Part shown: positions 52,931 through 64,000 of the stretch, in pieces
How the letters are laid out: the number at the start of each line of letters is the position of its first letter
How positions within the stretch are numbered: position 1 is the stretch's first letter
Assembly: GCA_016906335.1 (NCBI GenBank)
Contig: JADEYG010000004.1
Location: 595,001-659,000 of the forward strand
DNA from: Novakomyces olei
Taxonomy: Eukaryota > Ascomycota > Novakomycetes > Novakomycetales > Novakomycetaceae
DNA length: 64,000 nt
Direction of reading: 5' to 3'
The notes under the pieces: generated by a model
The model's database searches: none
What the model was told of the DNA's origin: nothing
Seen by the model: the letters and a program-made list of their open reading frames with translations, nothing else
Made by a program: the position numbers and the translations under genes

Positions 52931-55553
52931 TCAATTCCGTCGCCAGGCAGAAAAAGAAGACAGTGAGCGAAACTCATATTGCTCTCTAAGCTGCCGAAGT
53001 TGTGACTCGAACGACGATCGATTATGAACAAACCTAAAAATCTTTTCCACGATAGAAAGGCTCGCCGTACTCACAGTGAAGCAAACTATACCGAAAAAGA
53101 AAGTGCTGCAAAGTACATTCACAAAAAACTCTCCATTTATAAAAATTAGTCGACCGTATCCGTCTCCGGCCAAGAATAAATGGTTTTGCAAGCACAGCAA
53201 TTCGAGTGAAATTTCGCCACAAAAACACAGAAATTTAGAGTGCAATTTCCTAACCATAGTTGTAGAGTTGCGCAGCACGGCCATAGAAACAACAACTACC
53301 CATAGCGTAAATATTAAATAAAATTCGGTTATGTCCTCGCTGATAAATGCCGTTGTTGAAATAAAAGCAATTACGACAATACTCGCTATAGAAGTTCCAA
53401 ATCGGCTCAGAAAATTTAGTATTTTCTGCTGGTTTCCTGTTAAATTATTCGGTTCAATGAAGACACGAGACAAATGCAGTATGATGCTTGTAAAGTAGCC
53501 AGCGATAACTGCAAGAGCCTCTACAACTAATAGCCACTTTTCCAGAGACAAATTAGGGTTAAAACCCTTAGAATTTACCTTCAATGAAGGCGACTTTGAA
53601 ACGGAAGTAGTTGCTGCTGCTGAGATTGCAGCAAACCCAACGCAAAATAATAGAGTCGCAACGAATACTAATGCCGATCCCCATTTAAAGATTTGAGAGC
53701 TGTTGAGGGCTTTATTATTAAGTTTGCGAGTAAAATTGGTGCAGATCCAAATTGCTATTGACCAAACGGAAAGAGAAAATGAGTAATGGTAAAAAGTGTA
53801 GTTGGAACTCATAACAGCACTCAAAATTAAAGGCAAAATGTTTAATCGGATCAAGTGCAAACCGATAAATTTGTAATTCGCATCACGATGTTGGAGACAT
53901 GTTTGCGTTAAACGAAATGCATTGGCGAAAAAATACATGGTTAAAAGGAGACGGAAAATGCTCATTCCGGATACGGAATATTCCATTTCAGTATAGACAA
54001 TTACAATTAGAAACATGGAAGAAAACCCAGTCCATTCGTCGATTTGCAAGTCAGATATAAAATCTTGCGATTCATTCTGATCTTTCCAAACCGTAACGAG
54101 ACTCACAATTGTTGATAGGGAGAAAAAGCTCCAAAAGAAAACGGGTTCGAGCACAAGATTTTGTTTCCCAAAGGTTTGTGTTCGATCGGCCAAGTATGCA
54201 CTAGTAGCACAGACAAGTAAGGCTGTTAGATTTGCCGTGAATGATGCATCATTATACTCTAGTTATTAGTATATCTTTGATAAATATACTAGAATTAAAA
54301 AAGTTAAGTCCAAGTTCAAAAACGACATAAATTAAAAATTAAAAAAACAATAATATAAAATAAGGTAAAATAAATTGTAATTAAGATTAAATCTAAAACA
54401 AATAGTAGAGTAATTCTAATCTTTATCAACTTATACTAAATAAGGCCGGTTTTTAGTTGACAGTACCTTTTCGAAACTTCAATAAAGTAAACCCAATCAT
54501 GACGGTTACCAATAATGAAAACCCGTACTTTGACCATAATCCGAGTTTAGGGTACCGAAAACAGCAAGTATTGTTAAAAGGTGGACGAATATATGAGCGT
54601 TCATTGCAAAGCAGATTAACAATCACATTAGCTTGAGCAAAAGAGACATTTGCTTCATTATGAATGCCGCCGCTGTCTTTTGCATTTGCCAAATCTTGGT
54701 CAATCATCTCAGTAAAACTGTTCAAGTATTGAAAAGGCGTTAGTGACAAGGCATCTTTTAAATAAATATTAAACTTTGCTATAGTAGACGAAAGTAGCAA
54801 TTTCTTCAGGTCCAGAGGCAAAGCTACCTGATTGAAACCGGGAATAGGCAAGAATACGACACTGCTACCATTTTGCTCCAGGTGCTTTCCCATCTCAATT
54901 TCAATGGTAGAAATTACGCGGGCAACAGTCTCTTGGAAATCTTGATAGGCTAATTCACTGTTTGCGATAAACTCATAGCCAAAGCCTAAAATCGTAGTCG
55001 TTTTTTGACCCGGTTCAAGAAAAGAGATTTTGCTGGAACCATTGCCGGCTAACCGATCAAGCTCTGGATCAAGAGAAAAGATTAACTGCATTCCTCCATA
55101 TTCGAGTCTAGCGTCAGCTGGCTCACTTGCTAGTTGTTCTTGTGGAAATTGTAGAATTTGTGCCAAAGAGCGAAAAACGTCAAACGCCAAAAAATCTCCA
55201 ATAATATGGATCGGCTGTGCATCCAGACACGATTGAGCTGCAGTCTGTGGGAATGATCCGGGCGCATTCAATAAACAAGATTGAGGCGCCCATAATCCCT
55301 CTTCAATTGAAGCCCAATAGCCTTCGTTTATAAGCGAAGAGCATCTTCGTGGATCAGTGAAGTCTGGTTGTCGTCAGCACACGGTGGTCACGTCGGTCTT
55401 GGTTACGCGACACGCAAAAACACAAGCTGGAAAATAAAATAAAATGTAAACAGATAAAGAAACGGCCCTCGTACCCCAAGCAATGTACGTGCCTATTTTG
55501 CATAGCAATATTATCGCTACGATACACCATGAGGCACAGAAGCTCATCGCCAT
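52931..55553 (-). CDS. CASD1: Cas1/CASD1-like glycan O-acetyltransferase with a degenerate SGNH domain
   Basis: Golgi-type membrane protein that in relatives O-acetylates sialic acids (CASD1) or fungal capsule and cell-wall glycans (Cas1). Exons 55553-55475, 55363-54467 and 54222-52931 join to 755 aa; the last join gives AYLADRTQTFGKQN, matching CASD1. An N-terminal anchor (WCIVAIILLCKIGTYIAWG) precedes a lumenal SGNH/PC-esterase domain with RCSSLINEGYW, LWAPQSCLL and LLCNERSYI. About ten membrane spans follow, with EWTGFSSMFLIVIVYTEMEY and GEISLELLCLQNHLFLAGDG typical of the Cas1 acyltransferase domain. Odd: the GDS motif is GDF (Phe84) and the DGLH-like motif is GGIH (His261), so the nucleophile and usual Asp are absent. 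Divergent from the MFS gene. Confidence 0.85.
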
Positions 55554-56114
55554 TCACGCCTGTCAGCATGTGTCCCGGTGAACAATCAACTCGTTGGCAC
55601 ATTAGTTTTTTAGTGCCATTTCTCCTTTCGTATAAGACACTCCACTGTAGCGTTTGGCCGCGCTATTTATTGTAAGCGTATACTTTTTCCATACGTATTA
55701 AAGTAGCATACGTGTACCTGCAACGGAAAAACTTTCATAGGCTATAAACCGTTATATCCTATAATACTCCTAGTGTCTCGATTTCAGTGGTAGCCACCAA
55801 GTAATATTGAGGATAATACGAGAGTCACCAAGTAATATTGAGGATAATACGTGAGTCACCAAGTAATATTGAGGATAATACGAGCTCGGAGTAAACACAT
55901 CGTAATATACTTGGCGTTATATAATGAATTCTACGGGGGAACCGAAAAGTTTCGCGTATTACTTGGGGACGCTATATGAATGGAAATTTTCATTCTTTTT
56001 TTTCCCAATTTTTTATTTTTTATATAAGTGAGCGATTACATCGATTGGTCCAATTTTTACAATATTTACGAAATTGCAAGCACGTGTACCTCCTCTCGAC
56101 TAGAGTTCTCAGCA
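55554..56114. promoter_or_regulatory. Divergent CASD1-like/MFS promoter region with 31-bp repeats
   Basis: 561 bp between divergent starts. It holds three 31-bp direct repeats (55791-55884) and related inverted half-sites downstream. A poly-T stretch precedes the MFS 5' end. No gene. Confidence 0.5.
55791..55884. repeat. Three 31-bp direct repeats upstream of the MFS transporter
   Basis: CACCAAGTAATATTGAGGAT-containing units start at 55795, 55826 and 55857. A shortened inverted version, CGTATTACTTGG, lies at 55954-55966, and a related CGTAATATACTTGG at 55901-55914. The pattern suggests clustered binding sites for one factor. Confidence 0.85.
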
Positions 56115-58784
56115 ATGGCGCACTTTGAGAGAGAAGATGTGCTGGAAAACAGATCAGAAATGGCCCCTTCACGTTCGGATGAAAAGTCCCAATATGCTGG
56201 AGCTTCTGAAGGCCGCAATGAGCCCTTGCATACTGCGACTATCGAATTGGCTGGAGTCGATCCTCTATATTTCAAAAAGGTGGAGATCTATAATGAAGCT
56301 CTCAGTGAAATTGGGTTCGGCCGATATAACATCGAGCTTTTTTTCCTGTGTGGATTTGGATGGCTAGCGGACAATTTGTAAGTTGAAATTCACGTCTTCT
56401 CCCTTCGTGGCTCCTGAGATTTGTTTATTTTGAGAATTGATGTCATTTGCTTTTGTTCGCTGGGGCAAGCATTCTGTGGTCAATGCTTTCCAACAGTCTT
56501 AAAAAATTATTTGCTATTCATTGGAGATTTATCATACAAGAGTACGAACTTAGCTTGTGAGCTTTTTTTTCGAATTATGCCCGGCTGTCTTTAAAAGGAG
56601 CTTTTGCTCAACATATCATTTTGCTATATTATTATTATCATCCTCTCCTCAATTTTTGCCACATCGAAACGTGAAACTAGGGGTGATTAATTTATGGATG
56701 ATTTGTTACTGATAATGAATTTTCATCGACGCCTGTTTGTTTGCCAACAACGAAATAGAATTCATTTCTCATTATTCGTTATTTAGTGTTTCGCGTTTTA
56801 TCTAATTTGTCACTTACTTCTTTTGTTTACTTGTGCGCCTATCAATTAGGGTCAGATCATTCTCAAGTAATCTCTTCTATTTCCTAATTGGTCAATTTGC
56901 AATATCAACTCAAATTTTGGTTGGCTAGCTACTTAATCTGTATAATTATGTGTTTCTATTGTTCGGCTGTAAGCGAGAAGCGAATATTCGCCTCCATTAA
57001 TCGTATTTATTGAAATAATTGCTAACTTATTGCACAGATGGCTTCAAGGTGTCGCCGTTATTCTACCGTATGCTTTTTTATTTATTTATTCTTTTCATCT
57101 ATTCCCGCTGTGATATTAAAATTATCAGACAAGTTGGGACGGAATTTGACGTTGCTGATCGTACTCCGTTTATTACGCTTTCGTTATATGTTGGACTAAT
57201 CCTCGGTGCAGCCTGCTGGGGTAAATTATATAATGACTTGAACATTTGTTTTGCTAAACTTTAATTATAGGATTTGGTAGTGACATTATTGGTCGCAGAC
57301 TAGCATTCAACATTACTTTGGCAATAACCTCCATCTTTGGTATTGCTGCTGGTGGAGCTCCCTCATTTGTTGGCCTCGGCGGTCTTGTCGCTTGTCTCGG
57401 ACTTGGTCTCGGTGGAAATTGTACGTTAAACTGTTTTACTTCAACATTCAGATTCCTCTATCTATGTAGTTTTTTATATTTTTATTTTTTTTATTTTTCA
57501 TTTATTTTTCATTTATTTTTTTTTTTATTCATTGGCATTGTGAGTCTTTTTGCATTGATGCTGTTTTCACTACTCGAAAATAATTTTCCTGCTCAGAAAG
57601 TCTTCGTTTTTCTTGCTTACATTCACTTTCAGTGCCTGTTGACTCTGCACTATTCATCGAATTTATTCCAGCCAAGAAACAGGTAAGTTCAGACGATTGC
57701 GAACTGGGAAGTATTTGTCTAAGTATTCTAGTACCTTTTGACTTTATTGAGTATATTTTGGAGCATCGGACAGTTGATTGCGTCGCTTATTGGATGGGTA
57801 TTTATCGCAAACTACTCATGTGACTCTTCGCTGTCTCCCGATCAGTGCCGCTCGAGCCAAAACCGGGGTTGGCGTTATATGTTTTATACCCTTGGCGCGT
57901 TTACCTTTGCCGGATTCATTGCCCGTTATTTTATCTTCAAGATATACGAGTCGCCAAAGTACCTTTTATCCAAAGGCGATGATACAAATGCTTACAAAGT
58001 CATTCAGCGGATTGCTCAAAGAAATGGGAAAGACGTTACCCCTTACCTCGACAGATTGAAGGCGCTGAGCGAAGCCAATGCTGATAATTCCGCGGATGAT
58101 TCACAAAGTCTGGTCACTTACCCAAAGCTGTCTCAGCGTATCCGACTATCGCTCTCACGATTCAGTATGGATCACTTCCGAGGACTGTTTAGTTCTAAAC
58201 GTTTGGCTCTTTCCAGTTCTCTTATCATCTTATTATGGGGTATGATTGGACTTGCCTACCCGCTGTACAACAGTTTTCTTCCCTTGTATTTATCTCAGCG
58301 TGATTCAAGTGCTTCCGGGGGTGGTGGAGTCAATGAGACTTATCGCAATTATGCTATTATCTCGGCTGCCAGTATTCCGGGCTCCATTATTGGAGCCATT
58401 TTGGTTGAGCTTCGGATCGGACGGAAAGGTGCAATGTCGATAGGCACATTGCTTTTAGGTGTATTTTTGTTCCTTTTTACTACTGCTCGTACCTCGAGTG
58501 CTGTTCTAGGCTTCAATTGCGCCGCCGGAGTCTGTCAACAAGTAATGTACGGTATTCTATACTCTTACACTCCGGAGGTTTTCCCCGGTCCTCATCGCGG
58601 AACAGGTAACGGCATGGCCAGCTCCTTTAACCGTATCTGCGGTATGATGGCGCCTATTATTACAGTCTATGCTGGAGCAAAAAACCCTGATGCCCCTATT
58701 TACGTATCAGCAAGTCTTTTCCTCGTTGCAGGCCTGCTGATGCTTTTGCTTCCATACGAATCTCGTGGCCGAGCTGCTTTATAA
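56115..58784 (+). CDS. MFS (sugar-porter/SV2-like) membrane transporter
   Basis: Twelve-span major-facilitator transporter. Six exons (56115-56377, 57038-57067, 57129-57220, 57271-57420, 57633-57682, 57732-58784) join to 545 aa. The N-terminal cytosolic part leads to YNEALSEIGFGRYNIELFFL, then CGFGWLADNLWLQGVAVILP, the signature of a fungal MFS subfamily. The A-like loop is GFGSDIIGRRLAFN, and PVDSALFIEFIPAKKQYLLT matches the conserved loop before TM5. SPKYLL after TM6 and TPEVFPGPHRGTGNGMASSFNRICGM late in the protein are typical. The first intron is 660 nt, the longest seen in this window. Substrate is unknown; inorganic ions, organic acids and sugars are all possible in this group. Repeats in its promoter suggest regulated expression. 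Confidence 0.87.
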
Positions 58785-59311
58785 CGGGTTTGCATACATT
58801 CATTATAGACATTATATTATATTCATTTGCCAATATAATCCGCACAAATATACCTTTACACCATGTAATTTGTGTGTTACTGAGAATTAATTTATATACT
58901 TAAGTAATTGCAATAGCCGCGTTGAAAGTAATATGACTGTATCGCCAAATGCTTATCGCACGCTAAGCGTTTCCTGTTGCAGACAAACCCAAGAATATGA
59001 TCTGTCAAAACGTTACGTGAATTCCAAATGTCTGTACCAATCACTATTGTTTTTTCATTCCTCCATCTACTCAAACGGGCGCAAATTCACAAAAATAGGG
59101 AGGCTTAACGGTTATGTTTCCTAATTAGTTGAGATTTGGCCAGAAAACCCTGCCCAAAGTTATACGCGTAGTCTACATACATAAAATATTATAAAGTCCA
59201 CTTATATGTTTTTATAGCTAATTTTACTGACCGGTAGCAAGACCAAGCTTTTATAAATAAACCAATACACATAACATGTAAATTTAAGTACCTATTTATC
59301 TCCACAAATCT
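58785..59311. other. Convergent MFS/TPR-gene intergenic region
   Basis: Between two convergent 3' ends; AT-rich 3' UTR sequence with no supported gene. Confidence 0.5.
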
Positions 59312-61222
59312 TTAGATGCATCCACAACTGTTTGCAACCCCATTCTTGGCTCCATTTATTCTCCAATGATTGGCCTTGTCCAAATCTGTATGTACGTCTA
59401 ATCGGCAAAAGCAGGACGCTTCGATTCGGACATCCGCATACGCAAGTGCAATGTCTCTCTGCAATTTAATATTCAGCGCCTCATCAAACTTCCCATTTCT
59501 ACATAGAGATTCGTACAAGCCATGGAGCCCCCATACATTATTTACATTACCCTTATGCCTAACGAGCCCTCCACCAGCTCCAAACCCGAGATCTTGTTTG
59601 TAAACATTTTCTGCCTCCTCCACACGACCCTGTTCAAGTAGCAATGCCCCTAATGCATGACGGGCTGGCTGCATCCAGGCAGGCGGATCACAGTACGGAA
59701 TTGCATCTTCCTCTGCTACTGCCTTCGCAAGATATTTAAATGCTTCAATAAAGTTTTGTTTTCTATACTCAATTTCGCCCTTCAGCATGGCTTCTCCGAC
59801 TCTAAGCACTTGTACTTCCCGACTCGGTGGACTGTTCAATCTAGAAAATGGTACTTTTTCTCGAGCCTTTATGAATTGCTCCAACATTAGTTCTGCTTCA
59901 GTAACCCGACCCGATACAGCAAGAGCAATTCCCTTTGCGTATAGAATCATTGCGTTTGTCGAGACGTACAAGTCTTCATTGTCTTTATAAATTTCCAGAG
60001 CCAATATCTCCTTCCACTTTCCAAAACGTACTAGTACGTGAATAAAAGTGCCAAGTATTGCCTCTGTCCAATCTGCCATGGGTAGTACCTTGGTGGAAAG
60101 AAGCCCGGGAGTTAATATGGTGAAAAGACGCTTTGAAGCAGACAGGGCATCAACTAATCGGCCCGCCATAATCGCTCCGTAAGCCTTCATGGCTAAATTA
60201 TGTACCCTATAAGTTGTGTACAGGGTCAAATCTGAATTATGAGTAAAATACCAATCATCAGCAGCTGCAGCAGTAGAATTATCCTCAATAACACGACTCC
60301 AATTGCCACAGGCTGCAAATGTATGTGTTGCCATATGTACCAAATGGCCACCATCAGCGCAAAGTTTCCTCAGGGAATTTGCTGCTTTTATTGATGATTC
60401 TGGGTGCTGTGACATTTCCATCAAATGGATGTAAAGGTGACATAACGCAGGATGTTGAAGACCCTGATTTGTCTCTAAAACAGGTTCAATGGCTGCTTGC
60501 GCTTCGCTGGTCCCCCACCCAACAGGCTCACCTGTCTCAAGATCCCACAGGGCACGCGGGCTGACAGAAATCAAGGCTTCCACGTAGAACGCTAAAACAT
60601 CCAAATCAAGTGGGAAATCTGTGTGGACTTTTCGCATAGCTCTTGCGTAACCGATATCCAGTTCGGTAAATTGCTCCCGAGTACCCGGAATTGCGTCTAT
60701 CGATCGGGGAAACCGTGCGGAAAGCGCCGTTATTAAAGCCTGCTCAATCGGATCTTTGATCGCTGTACTTTGTGCCCGAATCAACGCGTCTCTGCACACT
60801 TCAAAACTCGCTATTAAATCGTTTTTGTCATAAAAGACCCAAGACTTGTTGTAATTTGGGCCTGTAGCATAAGCGATTCCCCAGTAAGCCATAGCACATT
60901 CGGGATCGTATTTTGTTGCAGTAGTGAAGCAATATGCACTCTCTTCATGATTATAGCAGAAAGCCCAACGTAAACCGCGATCAAACCAAGTTTGTGCTTC
61001 TGTCGATTGAGTTACGATTTTGCGGCGATGCGTCCCTAGATCATAGTCGTACACCATCTGTATTTCAAATGTGTTTTCTTCCAAACTTTTGTTGTCCTTT
61101 TGGTCTTTGATACTACCTTTAAAAGGCGCTTTTTCACGCGAACAATGCCACAAGCTGGTCCGTCTCAAGATATATGCCAAACAAGAACCAAAACTGAAGC
61201 AAAAGGCAGAAAGGTGCAGCAA
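59312..61222 (-). CDS. TPR-repeat protein with N-terminal hydrophobic anchor, function unknown
   Basis: Single exon, 636 aa. The first 20 residues (LHLSAFCFSFGSCLAYIL) are hydrophobic and followed by RRTSLWHCSR, suggesting a signal anchor or poorly cleaved signal. The conserved core begins TWFDRGLRWAFCYNHEESAY and continues FTTATKYDPECAMAYWGIAY; this W-x-RGL-x-W-x-F-x-YNH-x-E pattern marks a family of TPR proteins known from bacteria and fungi without an assigned role. Further TPR-like helices fill the rest (LYIHLMEMSQHPESSIKAAN, AEEDAIPYCDPPAWMQPARH). HLVHMATHTFAACGNW is another well-kept block. The first Met is tentative because an upstream exon would be easy to miss. It is transcribed away from the LAMMER-type gene. 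Confidence 0.75.
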   Translation of the reverse strand: MLHLSAFCFSFGSCLAYILRRTSLWHCSREKAPFKGSIKDQKDNKSLEENTFEIQMVYDYDLGTHRRKIVTQSTEAQTWFDRGLRWAFCYNHEESAYCFTTATKYDPECAMAYWGIAYATGPNYNKSWVFYDKNDLIASFEVCRDALIRAQSTAIKDPIEQALITALSARFPRSIDAIPGTREQFTELDIGYARAMRKVHTDFPLDLDVLAFYVEALISVSPRALWDLETGEPVGWGTSEAQAAIEPVLETNQGLQHPALCHLYIHLMEMSQHPESSIKAANSLRKLCADGGHLVHMATHTFAACGNWSRVIEDNSTAAAADDWYFTHNSDLTLYTTYRVHNLAMKAYGAIMAGRLVDALSASKRLFTILTPGLLSTKVLPMADWTEAILGTFIHVLVRFGKWKEILALEIYKDNEDLYVSTNAMILYAKGIALAVSGRVTEAELMLEQFIKAREKVPFSRLNSPPSREVQVLRVGEAMLKGEIEYRKQNFIEAFKYLAKAVAEEDAIPYCDPPAWMQPARHALGALLLEQGRVEEAENVYKQDLGFGAGGGLVRHKGNVNNVWGLHGLYESLCRNGKFDEALNIKLQRDIALAYADVRIEASCFCRLDVHTDLDKANHWRINGAKNGVANSCGCI

Positions 61223-63124
61223 AACAGTTGAGATCTATAACGCAGTATGTGTATAATTATGTCATTGATGCTCTTTGCAAAATCTCAACTGTTCCGTTTT
61301 GTACTCGCACTCAAGTGCTAATGACGGCAATCTTCTAATATCCCAATATGGGGAGTAGCGTCAACGTGAATTTAACGATACATATAGACGGCGTCAAGGC
61401 GTGAATAACAAAATGCATAAACGGGGAATAATAATGATACTACTTTGTTTATAATGAGTGAAATATACCAAAAATCGAGTGGGGAATATGTGAAAGCCGA
61501 CAACACCTAACGGCTAATGATTAGAACCCCAAACTAAAATAAATGTTCAAGTAACCCAACTAATCCAGCCCTTATTGAAAAAGGGTATGCCTTATTGTAA
61601 AACAAGGTAAAAGGGTCTCCGTCTAAAGATAACGAAGAGGCCATATAAGAACAGCGGCCGTTTTTTCCAAAACTTTTTCCAAAAACCAGACTAATATCAC
61701 AATTATGCGGAGCGATGAGGACATTGAAGCTATTTATGTATCGCTGTCAAACAATAAAGAAAGCACCTCCCTTTGTCCCCTCTGAACGTTAATATAATAA
61801 TCCCTCTATATAGTGGGCTAAGCGGCTATTAGATAAACCGCTAAGAATCCATACTTGGGTTATAACAAGCTGGTAAATGGTTGAGTACTCTCATATAGGA
61901 GACCTCAATTGGGAGCCAACCAAACGCTGGCTAAGTAATTAGCCTCATATACATTCATTCAGCATAAAAATCGCTTTGGTCCGGAATCAAGGCAGGATTT
62001 ATTATAATGATTAAAATGATAATTGTATTTATTCAGTGTTCTAGCCAACCGGTCGGTCTATATAACATAAGACAATAAAATTACTGTCTATAACACTCAT
62101 TTGCATCGGCAGCCAAAAGACTTGCATGGCGCTCATAGTACTAGAAAATGCAAATTCCAAAACGAAATCGTTTCAAGTTTCTGCTTGGTTGACCTTCGAG
62201 CAGTTTAGAGACTTGGCTTGATGCTGAATATTGCCAGTAATGTAAATTAAACGGCCCATAATCCTGCGGGCGCATTGACCGGTGACGACGCAATTCTCTC
62301 ACATGAATATACTTACGTCAATTGTATAATTATTAATACCTTTTGTCATATTACCTTTTTTACCCTTTATTAAACAATAATAGTTGAATTATTAAAGTTA
62401 TTTTGAAGCTCGAACGGCTTATATTAACTATCTGACTGTAGAGAAGAATGATAACGGTCCCCCAAGACTCAGAGGCGCTGTCAGAATTTAGAGGAGATTT
62501 CATCAAGTAATGTAAAGACAGTAACATTCCAAATGAACAGAGTTAAATTTAAGTTATATAGAATCCAACTTCTCAGCAATAAGGATCTTTTAATAAAACA
62601 TTAAATTTATGATATTTTCCTTTTTCGGTTTTTGAATTTGACTCAAATAAATTCACTAGTTCATAACAAATAATCCAAGATTTTTTTCTAGATTTCTAAA
62701 TGATATTTGCTCACTATCAGTAGTCTTTTTATTTTCTAATATACTACTTTCCTTAACACTGCTCTATAAACTATCTCGCAGTACTTACTTGAATGTGAAT
62801 AATGTATGTGAGTCCTGGTACGTAAACCGTAAATACATATGTCATGACTAAAGCAATAACGGCCGCCCGCATTTGATCTCACTTCCGCCCTCAGTTACTT
62901 GATCTTGTCAGCACACTTAAATTCGGGGCCACATAAATTCAGTCGGAGCAAGATCGAGGCTACAACTTTGCAGTATCCCTCATTTAAGCAAACGGCTACC
63001 TTCATTCTGGATCCCAATCAAAGTTTGATTCGAGGAGAAAGGGGAGGGCCCTCTTGAGCTATTGGGCTGGCAGAACTTGAGCCGATAAGTGCTCTTGAAC
63101 CCTAATTTCGAAGCCGGGAACAAG
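61223..63124. other. 1.9-kb gene-free region upstream of the LAMMER-type kinase
   Basis: Divergent region between the TPR gene and the kinase. I find no supported gene, tRNA or clear repeat. It is AT-rich in the middle and more GC-rich in the last 250 bases before the ATG, which probably represent 5' UTR. A long regulatory region is the likely content. Confidence 0.45.
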
Positions 63125-63961
63125 ATGTCTTCAGGCGATGTGGCCGTGTCTATACGCATGCCAGAAACAGGGAACCCAGAACAGCCAAGTACTCATCGGC
63201 GACGTCGGTGGAACGGATATTATGGCAGCGGACCTCCAAAGGAAGTAATTGTGATTGAAGACACTCCGCCAACAGAAGAATCAAGTCTGCGAAGTCATCA
63301 GAGGAGCAGTGACTACTTTACTGCAAATTCGTCCGACTCCCGGAGGCAGGATTCCGTGGGGCTTCAGCCTTTTGCTTCATACTACAAGTCCAACGTTGGG
63401 CAAGAGAACACACAGATACCCTTCAGCAACGGGGACAATTCCTATGCGGCTCAAAGAGGGGCGAGCACGGCAAAGCCCAATGCTAATTATATCAATTATC
63501 GTGCTTCACCACTGAATGGACCAGCGGCTCAGGCAGCGGGCCATATTGAAACTCTGTCAAATTACCCTAACCCTAGTTTACATCAAATTTCAAAAGATCT
63601 AATGTTAAATGGAGGCGCACAGGGTCTGGAAGGTCAGCCTGTACCGCCGGCTATCTCTCCACTTTACCAGCAAGCTTTGCCTTCCGTCACATGGCACCCA
63701 ATGATGTCTAATACAGCCTATCAGGTCCAACAACCTATATATGTACCGAGCACTCTTTCTGCGGATACCACATCTGCCTCTATTGCATCCACGACTACAG
63801 GAACAACGAGCTCACGTGCTGGTGGGGCTGGAACTAGGCTAGGATCCAAACGGAAACGGGAAGCTGTAGAGTCTGGGTTCCGGACTCCTATGCACAATGG
63901 ATATAAAGCGCCGAAAAGACCTACGAAGATCGCCAATGTAAAAGTTCCAGTTGCTCCATGC
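63125..63961 (+). CDS. Probable LAMMER/CLK-type dual-specificity kinase, first exon (cut by window edge)
   Basis: Only the N-terminal 279 residues are visible; the exon ends in TGC|GTAAGT at 63962. The kinase domain is not in view, so the call is an inference. WNGYYGSGPPKEVIVIEDTP resembles the N-terminal signature of fungal Lkh1/KNS1-type kinases, and the end KRPTKIANVKVPVAPC resembles the linker just before their kinase domain. A basic nuclear-localisation-like string RLGSKRKREAV precedes it. The remainder is Ser/Thr/Gln-rich and disordered. A telomere-like ACCCTAACCCTAG at 63564-63576 is coding here (YPNPSL). These kinases phosphorylate SR-type splicing factors. Confidence 0.6.
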
Positions 63962-64000
63962 GTAAGTCTTATTATTATTGTTATTGTGAATGATTTGCTA

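Noticed and set aside
52931-55271. Two separate genes, a 420-residue membrane protein and a 272-residue GPI-transamidase-like protein
   Set aside because: An intron with donor GTACTG and acceptor ATCTAACAG joins them in frame, giving the continuous CASD1 architecture.

Overview
The window is nuclear DNA of a fungus. Genes are compact and lie on both strands. Most carry short spliceosomal introns with GTANGT-like donors, TACTAAC/CTAAC/CTGAC branch points and TAG/CAG/AAG acceptors, many of them only 35-60 nt long. The protein set is fungal or opisthokont: Rtg2, Zim17, Nup159/214, a nucleoplasmin-type FKBP, cullin-3, a Cas1/CASD1-like membrane acyltransferase and the start of a probable LAMMER kinase. 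Genes missing from budding yeast are present (SF3b p14, CUL3, THOC7, ZNHIT1-type Vps71 with its zinc finger), so this is not a Saccharomyces-type yeast. I cannot place the species more precisely. I see no viral element and no bacterial-style operon.

Layout. 0-9 kb: mitochondrial intermediate peptidase (+), TGS1 cap hypermethylase (-), SF3b p14/SF3B6 (+), CWF19L1/Drn1 (-) and Utp18 (+). 9.6-12 kb: a sugar-acid dehydratase of the IlvD/Edd family resembling bacterial xylonate/arabonate dehydratases (+). 12.4-17.7 kb: Rtg2 (-) and cullin-3 (+). 18.4-26.3 kb: NSRP1-like splicing factor (+), Zim17 (+), REV1 (-), acidic nucleolar FKBP (+). 26.3-28.3 kb is a long gene-free leader before a CDC25 phosphatase (28.3-31.7 kb, +). 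32-38.2 kb: THOC7 (-) and Nup159/Nup214 (+, ten exons). 38.5 kb: tRNA-Arg(ACG). 39-43.2 kb: peptidyl-tRNA hydrolase 2 (+), an unrecognised probably mitochondrial protein (-) and ZNHIT1/Vps71 (+). 43.25-48.2 kb is a gene-poor island of tandem duplications and minisatellites. 48.2-52.6 kb: RecQ/Sgs1-BLM helicase (+). 52.9-58.8 kb: CASD1-like O-acetyltransferase (-) and an MFS transporter (+). 59.3-61.2 kb: a TPR protein (-). 61.2-63.1 kb has no visible gene. 63.1 kb to the edge: first exon of a probable LAMMER/CLK kinase.

Several neighbours act in RNA production and processing (TGS1, SF3B6, CWF19L1, Utp18, NSRP1-like, THOC7, Nup159). Two pairs, TGS1/SF3B6 and CWF19L1/Utp18, are divergent and share promoters of about 200 bp. 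A second group serves DNA replication, damage tolerance and the cell cycle (REV1, RecQ, CDC25), and a third serves mitochondria (OCT1, Zim17, Rtg2, PTH2).

The most unusual points are: a CASD1-like protein whose SGNH domain lacks the nucleophile serine and the usual aspartate; a six-nucleotide last coding exon in cullin-3; introns of length 3n without stops in Rtg2 and Nup159; introns carrying microsatellites; a duplicated RASKFxRTQSxxF motif on both sides of the CDC25 catalytic domain; TTAGGG-type telomere motifs in several gene-flanking regions; and a 15-bp identical palindrome-centred motif in two distant noncoding regions. Exon joins were worked out by hand from splice signals, frame and family similarity.
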